From Cafeteria roenbergensis (taxonomy: Eukaryota > Sar > Bigyra > Bicosoecida > Cafeteriaceae): a stretch of DNA of 64,000 nt. The translations under genes were made by a program, and so were the position numbers. The notes beneath the pieces were generated by a model. It worked only from the letters and a program-made list of their open reading frames with translations. It searched no databases and was not told the DNA's origin. The stretch is taken from positions 372,001 through 436,000 of the forward strand of contig VLTN01000010.1 in the NCBI GenBank assembly GCA_008330645.1, written 5' to 3'. Shown here piece by piece: positions 11,601 through 20,207 of the stretch. Each line of letters begins with the position of its first letter. Within the stretch, counting starts at the first letter, position 1.

Positions 11601-14600
11601 CTGGATGTTCGCCTGCACGTCCATGGAGGTGGTGCGAGACGAAAAGTTGATGGTCAGGGTGAGGAAGCGCCCCGGGTCGAGGCGGCGGAGGTACGTCTCC
11701 ACTGTCACCGTCTTGGCCGTCCCGGACTCTCCCACGAAGAGCACAGGGCGGTCCACGGCGGTGGTGCGCCGCAGGAACTCCGTGTACATCACCGAGTCGG
11801 TGGTCGGCACCAGCACCTTGGAGAACTCGAAGGGCGCGGGCGGCTCGTAGGCCGGGACGCGCTTCTCCCACGCCACCCAGGCGCGGCTGGGCACGTCGTA
11901 GAAGAAGTCGAAGGGGTTGTCGGGCAGCGCCGTGGTCGCGTGCTTGATGAGCATCTCGGTGAAGGTGCGGCGCTGCGGGCCCTCGAGCGCTGCGCCGACG
12001 GACCAAACCAGCGAGTACACAAAGACGCCCTCGAGCACCTCGTAGTCGTGGGTGGCCTCGCCGTCCTCCGCGTCCGCGTCCGCGGCGCTGCCGGACCCGT
12101 CCTGGGCGGCGCCCGCCGGGAGAATGGCGTCGAGCAGGCTGCAGAGCTGGTGCACCATGTTGAGCTCGGTGATGGGCACCACCTGGCGCAGCGGCTCGAC
12201 GACGTCGCCCGTGTCATCGCCCTGGTCGCCCTCCAGCACGTACTCGATGCAGCGCGGCACGTAGTGGTCGAAGAGGGCCATCAGGTCGTCGCGCTCCGCG
12301 TCGCGGCGGGGCGGGCCCTCGGCGCGGAGCGTGGCCCATCGCCAGAAGTAGGGGCGGAACCGCAGGTTCTTGGGGTCCACGTACGTCATTCCGCAGCGGG
12401 AGATGGTGGCCGGGGACGCGTATTGCAGGTCGAACACCTCGATGATGATCTTGCAGTGGTCCATGAGCTGAAGCCGCTCGCCGTTGGGCAGCGTGAGCAG
12501 CTTGTTGTCGTCCATCACGGAGTTCATGTTCTCGACCCACTCGGCGTCGACGTCGCCGTCGAGGATGATCCAGCGCACCTCGTTTTCCTTGCCGGGCGGC
12601 AGGGAGCGGTTGCAGTCGCGGAAAATGTTCGAGAGCACGCCGTTCTTCCAGTCGCGCGTGATGGGGTCCATGATTCCGTACAGCTCGTTCACGGTCTGCG
12701 CCTTGGGGTTGAGGGTGAAGGTCACAACGCGGCGGTTGAACGCGGGCTCCGAGGCCTTGGCCAGCGTCTCGATGACGACGGTCTTGCCGCCGCCCGTGGG
12801 GCCCACCACCATGGTGGTGTGGCGGACGAGCATGACCTCGTACAGCTGGATGACCTTGTCCACCTGCAGCTGGAAGACGGCCTCGTCGTCGTGGTGCATG
12901 GTGCGGGCCTCGAGCGCCGCCGTGGCCTCGCGCTTCAGCTCGGGGTAGGCCACGCGGGGGCAGTCGAGCCCCGGGAAGAGGTCCTCGATGAGGCCGGCGA
13001 AGAGCGGAACGTCGTCGTACACAAACTTGGGCATGTTGCTGTCGCGCAGCGAGCGCATGAGCACCATCTCCTCGCTCATGTCCGCGTACTCGCGCTTGAG
13101 GGAGCCGGCCATGACGAGCACGCTCTTGAGCGCGCGCAGGCCAAAGTCGTAGTGGAACTGCTTGGAGAGCTGCTCGGAGGCGAGCTTGTAGAGCGTGGTC
13201 ATCTTCTTGGCCAGGTCACGCGCGGTGGTGAAGCCCTCTGAGAAGAGCATGATCTCGCAGATCTGCAGCAGGTCCGGCACGATCATGGTCACGGGGCGGA
13301 AGAGGGCCTTGAGGTTGTCGGGCAGCTCCGTGCGGCCGGCGTAGCCCGGGTTCATGGTGATGAACACGCCGACGCGGCTGTTGACGCGGATGGGGTCGCC
13401 AACCATGATGTCGGCGGTCTCCTTGCCGTAGAGGAGCGCGTTCTGGATGGACTTGAGCTGGGCGGACACCACGGAGAGCACCTCGATGTTGATGCGGTTG
13501 AACTCGTCGAAGCAGCCCCAGGCGCCCACCTGGGCGAGGCCCGAAAAGGTGGAGCCCATTGCCTTGTAGTCCAGGCCCTCGCCGCAGTTGATGACGAAGC
13601 AGGGCAGAGCCAGGTTCTTGGCCAGGTCCTTGACCGTCTCCGTCTTGCCGGTGCCCGCCGGGCCGGCGGGGCTGCCGCCCAGCTTGAAGGTGAGCGCCTG
13701 CGTGAGCGTCATGTAGCAGCGGTCAGTGAGCGGCGTAATGACGAGGCGGCCGAGCAGGCCCATGTAGTCGAAGCCGAACTCGAACTCGCCGGTGCACTGG
13801 CGCACGCGGATGTCGTCGACGTCCTTGTCCCAGTAGAAGCGGAGCTGGGACTCCCAGGCGAACTCGCGTGCGTCCAGGATGGAGTCGCGGACGAAGTGGT
13901 CGATGATGTCGCGGGCGTGCACGTCGACGATGAGGAGCGTGCCCACCTTGCTGCGGACCTCGCTGGTGATGTCCATGCGGGTCATGGAGACCAGGTCCAT
14001 CAGCTGGGCCGTCTGCTTGGCGGCGTAGCGCTTCATCGCGTACTTGTCGCCCTCGGCCACGCGGCGGAACGTGTCCTCCGTCTCCCAGGTCCACCAGATC
14101 TGCGACCCGACGGTGGTCACCATGCCCAGCTGCTCCTTGACCCACGAGTTGCGCTCCGAGTGGGCGTAGTGGTACACGCCCTCCTTGATGATGCGGTGCA
14201 GCGCCTCGTGCATGCGGCCGTCCACCACGTTCATCCAGTCCTCGACGGCGCCCTCGACGGCGGCAGGGGACCGGAACGCAAAGCCCTCGCCCTTTTTGGA
14301 CTCCATGCCGGTGATGAGGCGGTTGCCGTGGGCGAAGCGCAGGCGAGTGACGGCGTTGTACAGCGACTTGAGGTGCTCCTCGATGCCCTTGGCGGAGCTG
14401 GAGCCGAGCACGGCAAGGAGGTCGTCGTCGGAGAGGAAGAAGAACCGGGGAAAGGCGTTCCGCTTCGAGTCCAGGTACTCGGTGAGGCTCTTCTGGCAGG
14501 CGTCCAGGCGCGCCCCGAGGTCCGTGAGCGTTCCGAAGCGGTCCTCCTCCGCCTTGGTGCACGCGTACACGACGTTGGGCTCCTTCTCGGTCTCGCTCAT

Positions 14601-17600
14601 GACGCCCTTGAACTCCTTGTCGATTGCGGCAAAGCGCTTGGCCTCGGACGGAAGCTGCACCTTGATGTCCTCGTTGCCGACGAAGATGCCTTCCAGGTAC
14701 TGCCACTTCTGCTGCACCTGGAACCAAACGTCGATGCAGTCGGACACGGTCTGGAGGCTGCGGCCCCACTCCCGCACGGCGCCGACAAAGTGCCCGACGA
14801 AGCGGTTGCCCTGGATCGTCTGGAGCTTGAGCATGTCATCCTCGAGGGCCACCTTGATCTCGTCGGCGGGCTGCAGCACGAAGCCGCGGAAGGCGCCGTC
14901 CTTGCTGAAGCGGCCCACCGAGAAGCTGGTGGCACCCCAGAACTCCGCGACCGCCTTGAGGTCCTTGTCGATCTTGGCCTCGCCCATTGCCTCGAGAACG
15001 ATGAGGTCGATCTTGTCCTCCTTCGAGGCAAGGTTCATGTCGAACAGCGCGCCGAGCGTGAAGGTGGAGGGGTTCATGGAGAAGGAGATGCCGGTCGCCT
15101 TCATCAGCTTCTTCCAGTGGCGCTCCTGCATCGCGTCGTTCTTGAGCTTGACGATGAGCGGGATGGAGGCCTTGAAGCTGGACACCTCCTTGAACACCGC
15201 CTCGGCGAGCGCGGCAGTGGAGCCCGTCTTGTAGTCGTCGGGGACCTTGCGCGCGCGCACGTGCATCTCGTCCGCCCCGCGCTCGAGGGCCGTCGAGTCC
15301 AGCGCCGCCCAGAGCGTGGAGGAGTTGGCCTCGACGAACGCGTAGTGGTCCGTCACGATATCATAGAGGAAGCTGACCCGCTCGAGCTCGTCCGACAGCG
15401 TGCCGAGGGCCGGGTAGCGCGTGACGTCGAGCCCGAAGAGCATCTCGGCCTGGCTGATGGTGTCCCTGCGCGCGCCCAGCTCCGCCAGCTGGCGCTTGGC
15501 CGCCTCGAGGAGCTCGAGCCCGGCCTCGAGGGATACGCCCGACGCGGGGCCGGACTCGGTGAAGGTGGCGAGCGCGGCCTCGGTCTCCAGGGCGAAGGCG
15601 GTCGCGTCCCCCTTGGTCACGGTCATGAAGCGCGCCTTGATGGGCTCGAGGCGCGCGTTCTTGGTGAGGGCTGCGTCCACGACGCGCTGCCAGCGCTCCC
15701 TCAGCGCGAGGGCCGTCTCCCTGTCGCTGGCCGGCACCTCCACGTGCTCGCTAAACTTGTCCAGGACGCGGAAGCGCTCCAGCACGTCGTCGCAGGCCAG
15801 CTCCGTGTCCAGCTTGAGCGAGCGGATCCGGGAGATGACGCCGAGCGTTTGCTTGAGCGCGTCGAGGTCCTGCGGGCGCTCGTCCAGCTGGCCCACGAGC
15901 TCGTCCCACTGCTCCTGGAGCGCGGCCATGCGGCGCTGCGCGCCCTTGAGCAGCACCGCCGCGTACTTCTTCACCAGGTGGCGGGCCTGGTCGGCGTGCG
16001 CCCGGGAGACGTCCGAGCAGTCGGTGCGGATGAAGCCCACGTCGCGCATGGAGGGCATGTCCTCCGCCTTGTCGGCGAGGCGCGAGTAGGTGTTGAGCTT
16101 GGCGTCGAAGTAGGTGATGGGGAAGCCGCGGTCGACCATGCGGTCGAAGGAGGAGGGCTTGCGCTCCTTCCAGAGGCCGTCGGCGATGCCAAACTCCTCC
16201 CAGCGGCCGATGAAGTCCCGGATCTCCGTGAGCATGGAGAGCACGAGCGGGTCCATGTCCATCATGATGCTGATGATCTGCTTGTTGCTCTTCATGTCCA
16301 TGTAGTGCGAGAAGTCGGGCGGGGTCATGCCCTGCACCGCCTCGGGGCGGGCTTCGATGCACGTGCCGTGCAGCCAGCGCGAAAAGGCCTTGGGCGCGCA
16401 GCACAAGAAGTCCATGCAGCGCCGGATGTGCTTGGAAATGTTGTAGATGTCCGGCTTGAGCACGAGCTTGGGGCGCGCGTGCGTGACGTGCATGAGCACG
16501 AGCGGCGGCCGCCCCACCTCCTTGACTGCCGACTCGTCTCCGGGCGCGCGGATCATGGCCGCGGGGAGCGAGGCCGCGAACTCGGCGCCGCCGCCGGGGG
16601 CGGCGGGGATGAGCATGGCGCCGCTGAGGACGGCGCCCTCGCCGTCGGGCCCGTCCATGTCGTCCACGTCGGCGTCGTCCATTCCTGCGCCGCCGTGGGA
16701 GATTCGGGGCGGGCGCAGCACGCGGTGGCCCATGACGTCCACGTTGAGGAGCATCTGGAAGTTGATGATGGAGGCGATGGTCATGCGGGTGATGGCGTTG
16801 TGGAAGCGGCGCTCCCAGTAGCGGTAGTACTCCCCGAGCAGCGGGCTGGTGCGCGTGGCCGTCTGCGCGACTTGCCCCTCGATCTGCTCCAGCACGGGCT
16901 GCACGGACCGGTGCTTGGCCACGAGGTCGTCGAGGCGCTGCTGGCCGCGGCGCTCGATGATCTCGTGCAGCTCCGACACCTCGGTGGCGCCGGCGTCTCG
17001 AAGGTCCTCCTCGCGCACCAGCACGGCTTGGCCGATCTCCGTGCACGTGTCTTCCAGGTTGTCGGCGCTCTTGCGCACCTGCAGCAGGGTGTTGCTGAAC
17101 TCGGTGAGGCGCTTGCCCACGTCCTCGATGTAGGCGGCGATGTGGAGCGAGTTCCAGTTGAGCGGGGAGAAGCCCGGGCGGATGGCGCTGCGCAGCTCGG
17201 CGAGCTTGCGCTGCAGGAGCTGGCACTCGATGGGCTTGAGGTCGTCCACAGCAGCGTGGTAGCGGTGCAGCATCTCGCGGAGCCTGGCCACGGTGTCGTG
17301 GAACGTGGACTCCTGGAGAGTCACGTTGAGCGCGGCCTCTGGGATTTCGAACCCGAGGCGGTCGAGGAGCTTGGCCTCGCGGATCACGGTGTTGAGCTCG
17401 GAGCTGAAGTTCACGATGAGGGGCGGCGGCGGCATGCGCATGGCGTCGACATCCACGCCCGGCCCGGGCGCCATCAGGCTGGTCGCCGCGGCCGCGGCCG
17501 CGGCCGCAATGACGGCGGGACCGTGCGGCCCGGTCGCGGCGCCTGGCACGAGGATGTCCGCGGGCATGAGGGGCTCGGGGCGGAGCGCGGGGCCGAGGAT

Positions 17601-20207
17601 GGGCTGGCGGAGGAAGTCCGTGGCCACGGCGTTGACGCGGGTGCACCACGCGGCGTAGAGGGCCTTGATGTACTGGTCGGCTGCCCGCGCGAAGGCGAGG
17701 TACTCGCGCTTGAAGACCTGGCCGTCGGGCCCGCTCAGCAGGCCCTCGACGCCGCGGAAGCGCAGCACCGTTCGCTTCTGGCGCAGGTACAGGGCGTGGG
17801 CCCAGGCGATCGCGCCCGCCACGGGCGGGTAGTTCTTGTACACGGGGGGGTCCAGCTTCTGGGCCTGGAACAGGCGGCTCGAGGCGGCGAGCTCCGCCCT
17901 CGCCTTGGAAAGCACGTTGGCGTCCTTGGAGCGCAGCGTCCGCTGGATGGCGTCGCGCATGCCGCCCATGCCGCGAAGCTTCTTGAGCAGGTCGAAGGCG
18001 GCCTCGGCCGAGCGCAGGCGCGTGAACGCGTGGTCGATGAACGAGGTGGTGCTCCTCTCGATGGCGCGGACCTCGTGGCGGAAGCGGTCCATGGCCTCCT
18101 GCCAGCGCTTGGCGGACGCGTCGTCGTACACGCGGTGGTTGTGCTTGGTGAAGACGAGCTTCAGCTTGCGCACCCTGCGCCGGACGTCGCGGATCTTGGT
18201 CTGGTCCGTCGTGACGTCGGCGAGCTCGGGGGAGGCGAAGAAGGACGCGAAGGAGTCGATGGTGCGGACCACGTCTGCGAGGTCCGTGACGTAGTGAGCA
18301 AGGTGCTGCGTGCGGTCGAAGAGCCGGGGCTTGGAGAACTCCCAGCGCTGGCCGCCCTCATCCTCGATCTGCTGGCGGACCTCGTGGTAGGTGTCCCGCC
18401 AGCCCGTGAGGATTGTGAACGCCAGGTCGAGCGTGGGCAGCGTCGCAGTGATCTCGGCGCGGTTGAGGATGGTGCGCGGGGCGACCTCTGCGGCGACGCG
18501 CTCGAGGATCTCGCCCGCGATGCGGCGCATGAGAGGCTCCATCGTTTCCTCCGTGTTGTAGTTGCGCGAGATGTTCCAGACCATGCGAAGCGAGTTGAGC
18601 ATGGGGCTCAGCGTGTCGTTCACGGCCTGCAGCGAGCCGGAGCCGAGAGTGCGGAAGTGCCGCTCGAGCGTCTCCAGGTACTTGAAGTTCTCGGCCGCCA
18701 CGGTGTTGGCCTTGTCCAGGGAGAGGAAGGCCTCCTTGAAGCCGGCGAGCTGCTGGACGTCGGCATACTCGAGCACCTTGAGGATCTGGGTCACCTGCGG
18801 GGAGGCCAGCTGCTCGAAGAGCGCCGAGAGCGTGGCGCTGCGGCGGCGCCAGTACTCGACCTCGCCCATGGGCCCCTTGCCCCGGCCTGCGAGGCGGAGG
18901 GACTCGATCGTCTGCTGGATGACGTCCTGCCAGGTGAGCATGGCCTCCGTCAGGATGGCGCGGGTCTCGTCGTCGGCTGCCGACGCCGCAATGTCCTCCA
19001 CATCCGCGTCGGGCACCTCGATGTGCACGTCCTCCGCCACCGTCTTGATGGCGTGGGACACCTGGCCGCGAAAGCGCTGCATCGCGGAGCGGAAGTCGCC
19101 CTTGACGCTGTCCGCCACGAGCTCCACGCCTGCCTCGGATTCCGAGGGCTCGGGAACGGCGGGCTCGGGGGGCGGGCCGACGCCCATCGCGGTGGAGCCG
19201 ATGATGGAGCCGCTTCCGCTGGTGATCCTGCTCGTGCCGCCGTGGCCGCCGAACACGGAGGCCCCGCCGCTGCCGCTGACAGAGCCGTGGCCCCCGCCGA
19301 AGACGGAGCGGTTGGCTGCGGACCGCGGCCCGCGGGACATTCCGCCCCCAAGCACGGATCCGCCGCTGACAGAGGCGCCTCCGCCGAGCATGCCTCCGCC
19401 CCCAACCGCGCCGGGCATGCCAGAGACGACGGAGCGGAAGTCCTCGGACTGGTTGTCGGCCGTCTCCGCCGCCGACCGGCCGCCCATGAGCGGGTCGAGC
19501 ACGGGGATGTACACCTCCCTGAGCACCAGGTCGAGCGAGGACAGGATGTCCGGCTGCATCAGCGAGAACTCCACCACGTCCGCCATGGCGTCGTCCAGCT
19601 CCTCCGCTGAGGACTCGGGGGGCGCCAGCGGGCCGTCCACGACCTTGACGAAGCAGACCGCGGGCGTGTCGAGCCCTGCGGGCATGGCGCCGAGGCTGGC
19701 GCCCACTACGTGGCGTCTCACCGTGCGCATCTGCGTCACCCGCTCCTCGATGAAGCGAGTGGCAGGGGGCGCGCTGGAGCCAGCACCGCCGCTGCCGTCG
19801 TCGTCGTCGTCGTCGCCATCGCCGTCGCCTGCCGCCGCATCGCTCCCCGCGTCCGATCCGACAGGGGACGACGCGTCCGCCTCCTTGCCGTCCTCGCTGG
19901 TTTTGCGTTCTGCTCCCTCGTCCCCTTCGAGGGCGCTTGCGCCGTCTGCATCGGCCTGGTCCGCGTCCTTGGCCGGCGGGGGCGTAACGGGCACCTCTCG
20001 CCGGACCACCACCTCCTCAGGCTCCTCGACCAGGGTCTCGTGCGCGAACACGAGCAGCGCCGTTCCTGCCACGCTGTCCGACACGAACGCGTCCAGGGCC
20101 GAGCCGCCCGCGCCCACCACGGCGCGCTCGGCGCTCATCGCATCGAAAGCAGAGTCCTCGGTGTCCAGGAACGCGGCCACAACGCCGCGCAGCCAGCTCA
20201 CAGCCAT
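5655..20207 (-). CDS. DNAH10: Axonemal inner-arm dynein heavy chain, DNAH10-like (I1/f beta chain)
   Basis: One unbroken frame encodes 4850 residues. I start at the ATG ending at 20207 (MAVSWLRGVV); 54 in-frame upstream codons are low-complexity. Order of parts: N-terminal tail, linker, then the AAA ring. P-loops are GPAGTGKT in AAA1 (about residue 2180, Walker B CFDEFNRI about 2232), GPTGGGKT in AAA2 (about 2470), GESGTAKT in AAA3 (about 2825) and GVGGSGKQ in AAA4 (about 3180). The stalk coiled coil and microtubule-binding tip follow (about 3400-3680), then AAA5, AAA6 and a C-terminal domain ending RRNAMGVGLVFEADL...WVLQGVALALN. The phrases EEGFLELINNMLTTGMVPALYEPEE and IFNLRDLGRVYEGL are typical of DNAH10, the beta chain of the two-headed I1/f inner arm that controls flagellar waveform. 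Odd points: no intron in 14.55 kb, a Gly/Ser-rich insert at about 262-339 next to an Asp run, and an Ala/Pro insert at about 880-930. The class is certain; the subtype is likely. Confidence 0.95.
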   Translation of the reverse strand: MAVSWLRGVVAAFLDTEDSAFDAMSAERAVVGAGGSALDAFVSDSVAGTALLVFAHETLVEEPEEVVVRREVPVTPPPAKDADQADADGASALEGDEGAERKTSEDGKEADASSPVGSDAGSDAAAGDGDGDDDDDDGSGGAGSSAPPATRFIEERVTQMRTVRRHVVGASLGAMPAGLDTPAVCFVKVVDGPLAPPESSAEELDDAMADVVEFSLMQPDILSSLDLVLREVYIPVLDPLMGGRSAAETADNQSEDFRSVVSGMPGAVGGGGMLGGGASVSGGSVLGGGMSRGPRSAANRSVFGGGHGSVSGSGGASVFGGHGGTSRITSGSGSIIGSTAMGVGPPPEPAVPEPSESEAGVELVADSVKGDFRSAMQRFRGQVSHAIKTVAEDVHIEVPDADVEDIAASAADDETRAILTEAMLTWQDVIQQTIESLRLAGRGKGPMGEVEYWRRRSATLSALFEQLASPQVTQILKVLEYADVQQLAGFKEAFLSLDKANTVAAENFKYLETLERHFRTLGSGSLQAVNDTLSPMLNSLRMVWNISRNYNTEETMEPLMRRIAGEILERVAAEVAPRTILNRAEITATLPTLDLAFTILTGWRDTYHEVRQQIEDEGGQRWEFSKPRLFDRTQHLAHYVTDLADVVRTIDSFASFFASPELADVTTDQTKIRDVRRRVRKLKLVFTKHNHRVYDDASAKRWQEAMDRFRHEVRAIERSTTSFIDHAFTRLRSAEAAFDLLKKLRGMGGMRDAIQRTLRSKDANVLSKARAELAASSRLFQAQKLDPPVYKNYPPVAGAIAWAHALYLRQKRTVLRFRGVEGLLSGPDGQVFKREYLAFARAADQYIKALYAAWCTRVNAVATDFLRQPILGPALRPEPLMPADILVPGAATGPHGPAVIAAAAAAAATSLMAPGPGVDVDAMRMPPPPLIVNFSSELNTVIREAKLLDRLGFEIPEAALNVTLQESTFHDTVARLREMLHRYHAAVDDLKPIECQLLQRKLAELRSAIRPGFSPLNWNSLHIAAYIEDVGKRLTEFSNTLLQVRKSADNLEDTCTEIGQAVLVREEDLRDAGATEVSELHEIIERRGQQRLDDLVAKHRSVQPVLEQIEGQVAQTATRTSPLLGEYYRYWERRFHNAITRMTIASIINFQMLLNVDVMGHRVLRPPRISHGGAGMDDADVDDMDGPDGEGAVLSGAMLIPAAPGGGAEFAASLPAAMIRAPGDESAVKEVGRPPLVLMHVTHARPKLVLKPDIYNISKHIRRCMDFLCCAPKAFSRWLHGTCIEARPEAVQGMTPPDFSHYMDMKSNKQIISIMMDMDPLVLSMLTEIRDFIGRWEEFGIADGLWKERKPSSFDRMVDRGFPITYFDAKLNTYSRLADKAEDMPSMRDVGFIRTDCSDVSRAHADQARHLVKKYAAVLLKGAQRRMAALQEQWDELVGQLDERPQDLDALKQTLGVISRIRSLKLDTELACDDVLERFRVLDKFSEHVEVPASDRETALALRERWQRVVDAALTKNARLEPIKARFMTVTKGDATAFALETEAALATFTESGPASGVSLEAGLELLEAAKRQLAELGARRDTISQAEMLFGLDVTRYPALGTLSDELERVSFLYDIVTDHYAFVEANSSTLWAALDSTALERGADEMHVRARKVPDDYKTGSTAALAEAVFKEVSSFKASIPLIVKLKNDAMQERHWKKLMKATGISFSMNPSTFTLGALFDMNLASKEDKIDLIVLEAMGEAKIDKDLKAVAEFWGATSFSVGRFSKDGAFRGFVLQPADEIKVALEDDMLKLQTIQGNRFVGHFVGAVREWGRSLQTVSDCIDVWFQVQQKWQYLEGIFVGNEDIKVQLPSEAKRFAAIDKEFKGVMSETEKEPNVVYACTKAEEDRFGTLTDLGARLDACQKSLTEYLDSKRNAFPRFFFLSDDDLLAVLGSSSAKGIEEHLKSLYNAVTRLRFAHGNRLITGMESKKGEGFAFRSPAAVEGAVEDWMNVVDGRMHEALHRIIKEGVYHYAHSERNSWVKEQLGMVTTVGSQIWWTWETEDTFRRVAEGDKYAMKRYAAKQTAQLMDLVSMTRMDITSEVRSKVGTLLIVDVHARDIIDHFVRDSILDAREFAWESQLRFYWDKDVDDIRVRQCTGEFEFGFDYMGLLGRLVITPLTDRCYMTLTQALTFKLGGSPAGPAGTGKTETVKDLAKNLALPCFVINCGEGLDYKAMGSTFSGLAQVGAWGCFDEFNRINIEVLSVVSAQLKSIQNALLYGKETADIMVGDPIRVNSRVGVFITMNPGYAGRTELPDNLKALFRPVTMIVPDLLQICEIMLFSEGFTTARDLAKKMTTLYKLASEQLSKQFHYDFGLRALKSVLVMAGSLKREYADMSEEMVLMRSLRDSNMPKFVYDDVPLFAGLIEDLFPGLDCPRVAYPELKREATAALEARTMHHDDEAVFQLQVDKVIQLYEVMLVRHTTMVVGPTGGGKTVVIETLAKASEPAFNRRVVTFTLNPKAQTVNELYGIMDPITRDWKNGVLSNIFRDCNRSLPPGKENEVRWIILDGDVDAEWVENMNSVMDDNKLLTLPNGERLQLMDHCKIIIEVFDLQYASPATISRCGMTYVDPKNLRFRPYFWRWATLRAEGPPRRDAERDDLMALFDHYVPRCIEYVLEGDQGDDTGDVVEPLRQVVPITELNMVHQLCSLLDAILPAGAAQDGSGSAADADAEDGEATHDYEVLEGVFVYSLVWSVGAALEGPQRRTFTEMLIKHATTALPDNPFDFFYDVPSRAWVAWEKRVPAYEPPAPFEFSKVLVPTTDSVMYTEFLRRTTAVDRPVLFVGESGTAKTVTVETYLRRLDPGRFLTLTINFSSRTTSMDVQANIQANVDKRSGKSYGPPVGKRLMVFVDDLNMPRVDKYGTQQPIALLHFLVGRGCMYDREKDLEQRTFMDLSYFAAMGPPGGGRNPVDPRFVSLFNVFNLTPPTGEVLQHIYGSIITKFAEPFAEGVRSAAAGVTRATLRLYSNIVERLPPTPAKFHYIFNLRDLGRVYEGLCLATPETVTASAQFVRLWCNEVTRVFMDRLVSPEDVDVVSGLMAEVTRSSFGADADVALATPRVFGDFGGAVARIVEGREDLRLYEDLGGYDAVADTLNRVLVEYNEVNKAMNLVLFRMALEHLTRILRIIKVARGNAMLIGVGGSGKQSLTRLAAFTAGHGLFEISLSRGYGEKDFREDLKDLYKQLGAGHVVFLFTDAHVVEEGFLELINNMLTTGMVPALYEPEERDSVASVVREEVESAGLPASSANLWSFFVERCRSNLHLVLAMSPSGDTLRRRCRNFPGLVSSTIIDWFFAWPEDALGRVAEANLTGVEALSGTHKDAVKAHMVRVHQSVVEASSRFEQELRRHNYVTPKNYLDFIENYKSQMGTGRLKLRQRSERLNSGLTKLNEAAATVATMQAKLEVAQKEVAEQSVKVATLMKSISESSALATEQQEDARVKDEELQEDNKRIEVAAAEANAKLDLAMPALEAATAALAVLDKDKINEVKVYKNPQPMIKLTLFCVYAFKPTGTEGKEPDWKSCQAMMGNSQFLRSLQEYDKSRISKHMISMCNRHIREGKLEAAAVNSMSTAAGSLMKWVEAMINYKKVADDVDPLKARVKSMEEQKERAEEQLEEVRDKLALLESQLAEFQAEFELRNGEKQHLEQEAERMEQQLDAANRLIKGLGSEKGRWSEELHRLAEKETRLVGDCCLSAGFLSYLGAFTFEFRKTLLDDVWLPGIAELGLPLTTPFDLVDFMVTDAEVQRWVGEGLPADSHSVMNGILTTRASRFPLCIDPQQQAVGWISRRETGLKKATFLDSDFMRHLEMAVQYGQPFLFESVDEELDPMIDPILEQNTFKEGAQTMIKLGDKAIEWSDDFRLYLTSKLANPHYSPEVMGKTMIINYSVTMQGLENQLLNEVVEHERPDLAAQFKSLVDQMSANTVKLNGLEEQLLRLLSSAKGNILDNTELISTLEDAKAQSIDIQHQLTEAAKTKERIDKTRLQYQPAAKRGSILFFAMAGLSTIMKMYEISLDSFRGVFQRSLRAAAQDAKVSARLANMVAEMTSQVYDYTCTGIFERHKLMFSFQLTIMVLEGEGSLDRSLLDFFLKGDTGLAAPTEPPPADWITDAGWKDLIKLDSLGAEYEGIIAGLRANMDDWKAWYDLERPEAAELPGGASDGMDKFQRLLVYRCLRPDRVYNGVKDFVVDVMGSKYVQPPVIDYERIFAQSAPASPVVFVLSPGADPQSDIQALGIEKGFPPPTKFHFLALGQGQAPKAEAMLELGASKGYWVLLQNCHLLTSWLQRLEKWLQENTTPHEDFRLWLTTDPTDKFPLGILQRSLKVVTEPPDGLMLNMRSLFAKMTEPELEDCPHSAYKPLVYGLCFLHAVVLERRKYGKIGWNVSYDFNESDFKVSRQLLGLYLTKAFDNGDEMLPWGSLKYLIGDAMYGGRVSDDFDRRVLVTYLNEYMGDFLFDDSQQFYFSREGHDYTLPMDGSLEEYRTRVEELPLVNGPAVFGLHPNAEIGYFMQASKDLWRNLIDLQPRSAGGGEGVSRESVIQSTIDDVQGKVPEQEDILNIKKRFTLEGATPTPTQIVLLQELERWNILVATIDSSLADLSRALKGEIGMSDELEALAEALFNGFLPAMWAAKAPKTEKPLGSWIQHFEDRLSQYRDWVGGGQPPVMWLSGLHIPESFLTALVQMTCRRKHWPLDKSTLFTMVTEHLEADTIPHALEDGCYVRGLYLEGAGWDLERSVLKRQDPKVLVTELPILQVIPIEAAKLKLHGTFRAPVYVTQSRRNAMGVGLVFEADLATDEHPSLWVLQGVALALNTDQ

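Noticed and set aside
5709-19610. Plus-strand open frames of 2510 and 1904 codons opposite the dynein gene
   Set aside because: They are rich in Val, Leu, Glu, His and Arg without any domain, and arise because GC-rich third positions in the dynein codons avoid stops on the other strand. The minus strand carries a full, motif-complete dynein.
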